From NCBI GenBank assembly GCA_031286755.1, contig JAITTX010000259.1, forward strand, positions 1 to 59,013: a stretch of DNA of 59,013 nt. The letters are read 5' to 3'. A program made the position numbers and the translations under genes. Under the pieces are notes generated by a model that saw only the letters and a list, made by a program, of their open reading frames with translations, was not told the origin of the DNA and made no database searches. Below are positions 55,983-59,013 of this stretch, in pieces. The stretch comes from Paraburkholderia sp. Its GTDB lineage: Bacteria > Pseudomonadota > Gammaproteobacteria > Burkholderiales > Burkholderiaceae. The first letter of the stretch is position 1. Every line of letters starts with the position of its first letter.

Positions 55983-57767
55983 TCAGCGCCCGATCGCGTA
56001 GGCCTGCATCTGGCGAGGCGTGGCCGCGCCGCGCATCAGGCCATTGCGGATGCCCACCGCGCACACGCGCCCGAGCCCCCAGGGCTCGGCCACGGTCAGG
56101 TCGTGGCCGCGCGCGCGCAACTCGGCGAGCGTGGCCTCGGGAAAGCGCGCTTCGGCGGACATCTTGCCGAGCTGCATCGCGCGCGGATAGAACGAGCCGG
56201 GGAAATGCGCAGTCTGGAACGAGGGGGCATCCACGGCGGCCTGCAGGTTCATGCCCGCATGCACGTGCCGCAGGAACAGCTGCATCGACCATTGATCCTG
56301 CTGGTCGCCGCCCGGCGTGCCGAAGGCCGCATACGGCTTGCCCTCGCGCGTAACGAGCGTGGGCGAGAGCGTCGTGCGCGGGCGCCGGCCCGGCCCGAGC
56401 GACGAAGGCAGGCCCTCCTCCATCCAGAACATCTGCGCGCGCGTGGTGATGTTGAAGCCGAGCCCCGGCACGGCGGGCGAAGCTTGCAGCCAGCCGCCCG
56501 ACGGCGTGGCCGAGACCATGTTGCCCCAGCGGTCGACCACGTCGAGATGAACCGTGTCGCCGCGCAGTTCCGGCAGCGGCGCGAACGTGGGTTCGCCCTG
56601 GCCAAAGCCGCCTGGCTGCTGCCGGCCCGCATTGGCGAGGATGCGCGCCGCGCGCGCCTGGCTATCGCCGAGCGTGCCCGGACGAAATTCGAACGAGGCC
56701 TTGCGTGGATCGATCTGGCGGCGGCGCTCGTCGTTGTAGGCGTCGCTCAGTAGCGTCTGCATCGGCACGTCGGCAAAATGCGGGTCGCCGTAGAACACCT
56801 CGCGGTCGGCGAATGCGAGCTTCGACGTTTCGATCACCGTATGCACGAAATCCGGTCCGAGCGGGTCCATCGCGCCCAGATCGAAGCCCTTGAGCAGCGC
56901 GAGTTGCTGCAGGAACATCGGCCCCTGCCCCCACGGCCCCGTCTTGTGCACGCGCAGCCCGGCGTATTCGTACGAGAGCGCTTCCTCGTAGGCCGGCTCC
57001 CAGCGCGCGAGATCGTCGGCGGTGAGCAGGCCGCGATTGCGGCGGCCCGAGGTATCCAGCACCTCGGTGGAGCGGAAATACCGGTCGATCGCATCGGCCA
57101 CGAAGCCGCGGTAGAACGCGGCGCGCGCGAGTTCGCACTGCTCGGCGCGATCGCTGCGGGCACTCGCCTCGCGCAGAATACGGCGATACGTGGCCGCGAT
57201 TGCGGGATTGGCGAACAACTGGTTCGGCGCGGGCGCCTCGCCATTGCGCAGCCATTGTTCGGCGGAGGTCGTCCACTCGCTGAGGAAGAAGTCCTTGATG
57301 GCGAGAATCGAGGCGCACATGCGCGGCAGCACCGGATAGCCGTGCTCCGCATAGCCGATTGCATAACTCAGCACGTCTTCGAGCGGCAACTGGCCGTAGT
57401 CGCGCAGCATCGTCATCCATGCGCCGAACGCACCCGGCACCACCGCGGGCAGCAGCCCGGTTCCGGGCACGACTTCGAGCCCGAGCCCGCGCATGCGCTC
57501 GATCGTCATGGTCGCGGGCGTCACGCCCTGGCCGCAGAGCACGCGCACACGGTCTTCGCGCGCGCTGTAGAACACGACCGGCAATTCGCCACCGGGACCG
57601 TTGAGATGCGGCTCGACGATCTGCAGCACGAAGCCCGCGGCGGCGGCCGCGTCGAATGCGTTGCCGCCTTTTTCGAGCACCGCCATCGCGGATGCGCTGG
57701 CCAGCCAGTGCGTCGACGCCACCATCCCGAAGGTCCCGATCAGCTCAGGACGCGTTGTGAACGACAT
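55983..57767 (-). CDS. Gamma-glutamyltransferase-family hydrolase
   Basis: A 594-residue N-terminal-nucleophile hydrolase precursor. The predicted self-cleavage site precedes Thr405 in LRGDTVHLDVVDRWGNMVSA, dividing large and small subunits; PHLNGPGGELPVV and GTPGGDQQDQWS are other family blocks. I see no signal peptide, so a cytoplasmic location is likely, unlike the classical periplasmic enzyme. Start ATG 57767 with CGAGGAG upstream. The divergent GntR protein and downstream permeases suggest an inducible catabolic role on a gamma-glutamyl or acyl compound rather than glutathione salvage. Confidence 0.87.
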   Translation of the reverse strand: MSFTTRPELIGTFGMVASTHWLASASAMAVLEKGGNAFDAAAAAGFVLQIVEPHLNGPGGELPVVFYSAREDRVRVLCGQGVTPATMTIERMRGLGLEVVPGTGLLPAVVPGAFGAWMTMLRDYGQLPLEDVLSYAIGYAEHGYPVLPRMCASILAIKDFFLSEWTTSAEQWLRNGEAPAPNQLFANPAIAATYRRILREASARSDRAEQCELARAAFYRGFVADAIDRYFRSTEVLDTSGRRNRGLLTADDLARWEPAYEEALSYEYAGLRVHKTGPWGQGPMFLQQLALLKGFDLGAMDPLGPDFVHTVIETSKLAFADREVFYGDPHFADVPMQTLLSDAYNDERRRQIDPRKASFEFRPGTLGDSQARAARILANAGRQQPGGFGQGEPTFAPLPELRGDTVHLDVVDRWGNMVSATPSGGWLQASPAVPGLGFNITTRAQMFWMEEGLPSSLGPGRRPRTTLSPTLVTREGKPYAAFGTPGGDQQDQWSMQLFLRHVHAGMNLQAAVDAPSFQTAHFPGSFYPRAMQLGKMSAEARFPEATLAELRARGHDLTVAEPWGLGRVCAVGIRNGLMRGAATPRQMQAYAIGR

Positions 57768-57962
57768 CTGCCACTCCTCGTGCAATGGTTCCGGCCATGC
57801 CTTGAACTATTAAACGATTGGTACCACATCACTCCGTTCTCAGCTTACGAATCCGGGTTTTTGTCCGCACCCGGAGTTAACCCTTATTTCCAACGCAAAA
57901 TGCCCTTTTACCGGCAGAACTGCGCGATATTCCGGCCGTTCGCGCCAGTGCCTGCTAGAATC

Positions 57963-57982
57963 GAACCAATCAATATTGGTTC
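57963..57982. promoter_or_regulatory. Operator upstream of the GntR regulator
   Basis: GAACCAATCAATATTGGTTC: perfect 8-bp arms around 4 bp, ending 10 bases before the gntR start. The GGTTC/TTGGT half-site recurs as CAATGGTTC near 57783 and in ATTGGTACCA near 57817, on the enzyme's side of the divergent promoter. Confidence 0.75.
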
Positions 57983-57992
57983 ATACTGCACC

Positions 57993-58640
57993 ATGGAAAA
58001 AACCGCGCTCGACAGCCTGCTCGCCCATATCGCGCGACATCAGTTGAAGGACGGCGATGCGTTGCCCCCCGAACGCAAGCTGGCCGAGGAGCTGGGCGTG
58101 AGCCGGCGGGAACTGCGTGCGGCGCTCGCTTCGCTGGAAGCCTCGGGCCGCATCTGGCGCGGCGTGGGGCGCGGCACCTATCTGGGCACGCGGCCGCTCA
58201 AGTTCGCGCCCACGCTGCGCGCGTTGCGCGCGCGCACGAGCCCGGCCGACATCGCGGAGATGCGCCTCATGTTCGAGCCGGCGCTGGCCGGCCTTGCCGC
58301 ACTCAAAGCCACGCCGGAGGATCTGGCCGAGCTGGAAAAGTGCGCGAAAAAGAACGCGATGGCAAAAAACGATGAGGAGTGGCAACTATGGGATCAGCGC
58401 TTTCATCTGCTGATTGCCAGGGCCTCGCGAAACCCCGCGATCATCGCGCTCACGGAGGTCATCAATGGCATGCGGCTCGAGCCGCGCCAGCGTGAAAGGA
58501 CCGTCGATCAAGCCACTCGCCAGCACTTCGCACAGCAGCACCAGGCTATCGCCGATGCCATTCTGGCGCGCGACGGCGAAACCGCCGCGCGCTGCATGCG
58601 CGAGCATCTGATGAACGTGCAGCGGTATAGGGGGTTGTGA
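57993..58640 (+). CDS. FadR-type GntR regulator of the gamma-glutamyltransferase operon
   Basis: A 215-residue regulator with an N-terminal winged helix (ALPPERKLAEELGVSRRELR, then AALASLEASGRIWRGVGRGT) and an all-helical FCD ligand domain (MRLMFEPALAGLAAL, DQRFHLLIARASRNP, HQAIADAILARDGETAARCM). The His and Asp positions for a bound metal are retained. Start ATG 57993. Divergent from the enzyme gene with an inverted repeat just upstream, so it is probably a repressor of both. Confidence 0.88.
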   Translation: MEKTALDSLLAHIARHQLKDGDALPPERKLAEELGVSRRELRAALASLEASGRIWRGVGRGTYLGTRPLKFAPTLRALRARTSPADIAEMRLMFEPALAGLAALKATPEDLAELEKCAKKNAMAKNDEEWQLWDQRFHLLIARASRNPAIIALTEVINGMRLEPRQRERTVDQATRQHFAQQHQAIADAILARDGETAARCMREHLMNVQRYRGL

Positions 58641-58686
58641 TGGGAAAGGGGGCGCCCGCTGCACGGTCACAGGGATCAGTACGCCC

Positions 58687-59013
58687 TCATTGCTCGATCT
58701 GCCGGTTCCAGCGCGAGTCCCACTGCGCGCGATGCGCGTTGATCACGTCCCAGTCCACCACCGTCACTTTCTTCACGAGCTGATCGAGGTTGCCCAGGCT
58801 CTTTTGCATGTCGGGCGGCATGGTTGCGTTCTGATTGGTGGGAATCTGCCTGCCTGCGGCTGCGGCCTTGCTCTGTGCGGGCGCCGAAATCAGGAACTGC
58901 GCGAGCTTTTGCGCGAGCTGCGGGTCGGGATTGTTCTTCACCACGCACAGGTCGACGAGCAGCAGCACGGCGCCCTCCTTCGGGTTCGCGTAGGCCACGG
59001 GCAGGCCCTTGGC
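58687..59013 (-). CDS. ABC transporter periplasmic binding protein, C-terminal fragment
   Basis: The last 108 residues of a protein that continues beyond the window edge. GLPVAYANPKEGAVLLLVDL and the following helix-rich region LAQKLAQFLISAPAQSKAAA resemble the C-terminal lobe of PotD/spermidine-putrescine-type solute receptors. The N-terminus, signal peptide and partner genes are outside the window. Convergent with gntR; ligand unknown. Confidence 0.7.
   Translation of the reverse strand, partial: AKGLPVAYANPKEGAVLLLVDLCVVKNNPDPQLAQKLAQFLISAPAQSKAAAAGRQIPTNQNATMPPDMQKSLGNLDQLVKKVTVVDWDVINAHRAQWDSRWNRQIEQ

Overview
The window is high-GC DNA with codon use and gene families typical of a Burkholderiaceae member (Paraburkholderia, Caballeronia or Burkholderia-like). 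This is an inference from a Gram-negative porin, the nic gene set and dense LacI/LysR/GntR-controlled catabolic operons. I see no rRNA, tRNA, CRISPR array, insertion sequence or phage gene. It reads as a chromosomal or megaplasmid catabolic island.

Region 1 (142-12906) is a complete aerobic nicotinate pathway. It holds a molybdenum nicotinate dehydrogenase (NicA, a tri-haem cytochrome NicB part and a separately encoded Mo-binding NicB part), NicC, NicE, NicD, NicX and NicF, a MarR regulator (NicR/BpsR type) and an MFS permease. Similar TGTAYAC-type sites lie at the three controlled promoters. Region 2 (13094-16673) is a small LacI-controlled unit: a phytanoyl-CoA-type dioxygenase and an MFS permease.

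Region 3 (16682-24062) looks like a dihydroxypropanesulfonate (DHPS) module: an HpsN-type dehydrogenase, an SDR, a zinc alcohol dehydrogenase and an MFS permease. Two closely related LacI genes and three near-identical LacI boxes control it. Region 4 (24108-37911) holds a thiamine-diphosphate enzyme, TctBA, and a long minus-strand gene train: tauE, suyA, a DctA-like carrier, a fumarate reductase/succinate dehydrogenase-like complex, a two-subunit class I fumarase and tctC. A LysR gene diverges from its head. Region 5 (37937-43892) is a (S)/(R)-sulfolactate operon (suyA, suyB, a second DctA-like carrier, slcC, comC) with a divergent GntR/UTRA regulator.

Regions 3 to 5 fit together as organosulfonate catabolism. 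DHPS would be oxidised to sulfolactate, (S)-sulfolactate inverted through sulfopyruvate, (R)-sulfolactate desulfonated to pyruvate and sulfite, and sulfite exported by TauE. The most interesting part is the region 4 train. Its enzyme set would suit a sulfonated C4 acid such as sulfosuccinate: oxidation to sulfofumarate, hydration to 3-sulfomalate, then Suy-type loss of sulfite to oxaloacetate. That route is my hypothesis, not an established pathway.

Region 6 (44075-51313) has a 3-hydroxyacyl-CoA dehydrogenase-like and an octopine/nopaline dehydrogenase-like gene that overlap, AraC and LysR regulators that also overlap, a porin and an MFS permease. Region 7 (51354-59013) has a small membrane protein, two MFS permeases, a GAF protein, a gamma-glutamyltransferase-like enzyme with a divergent GntR regulator and a clear operator, and the C-terminal end of an ABC-type binding protein cut by the window edge.
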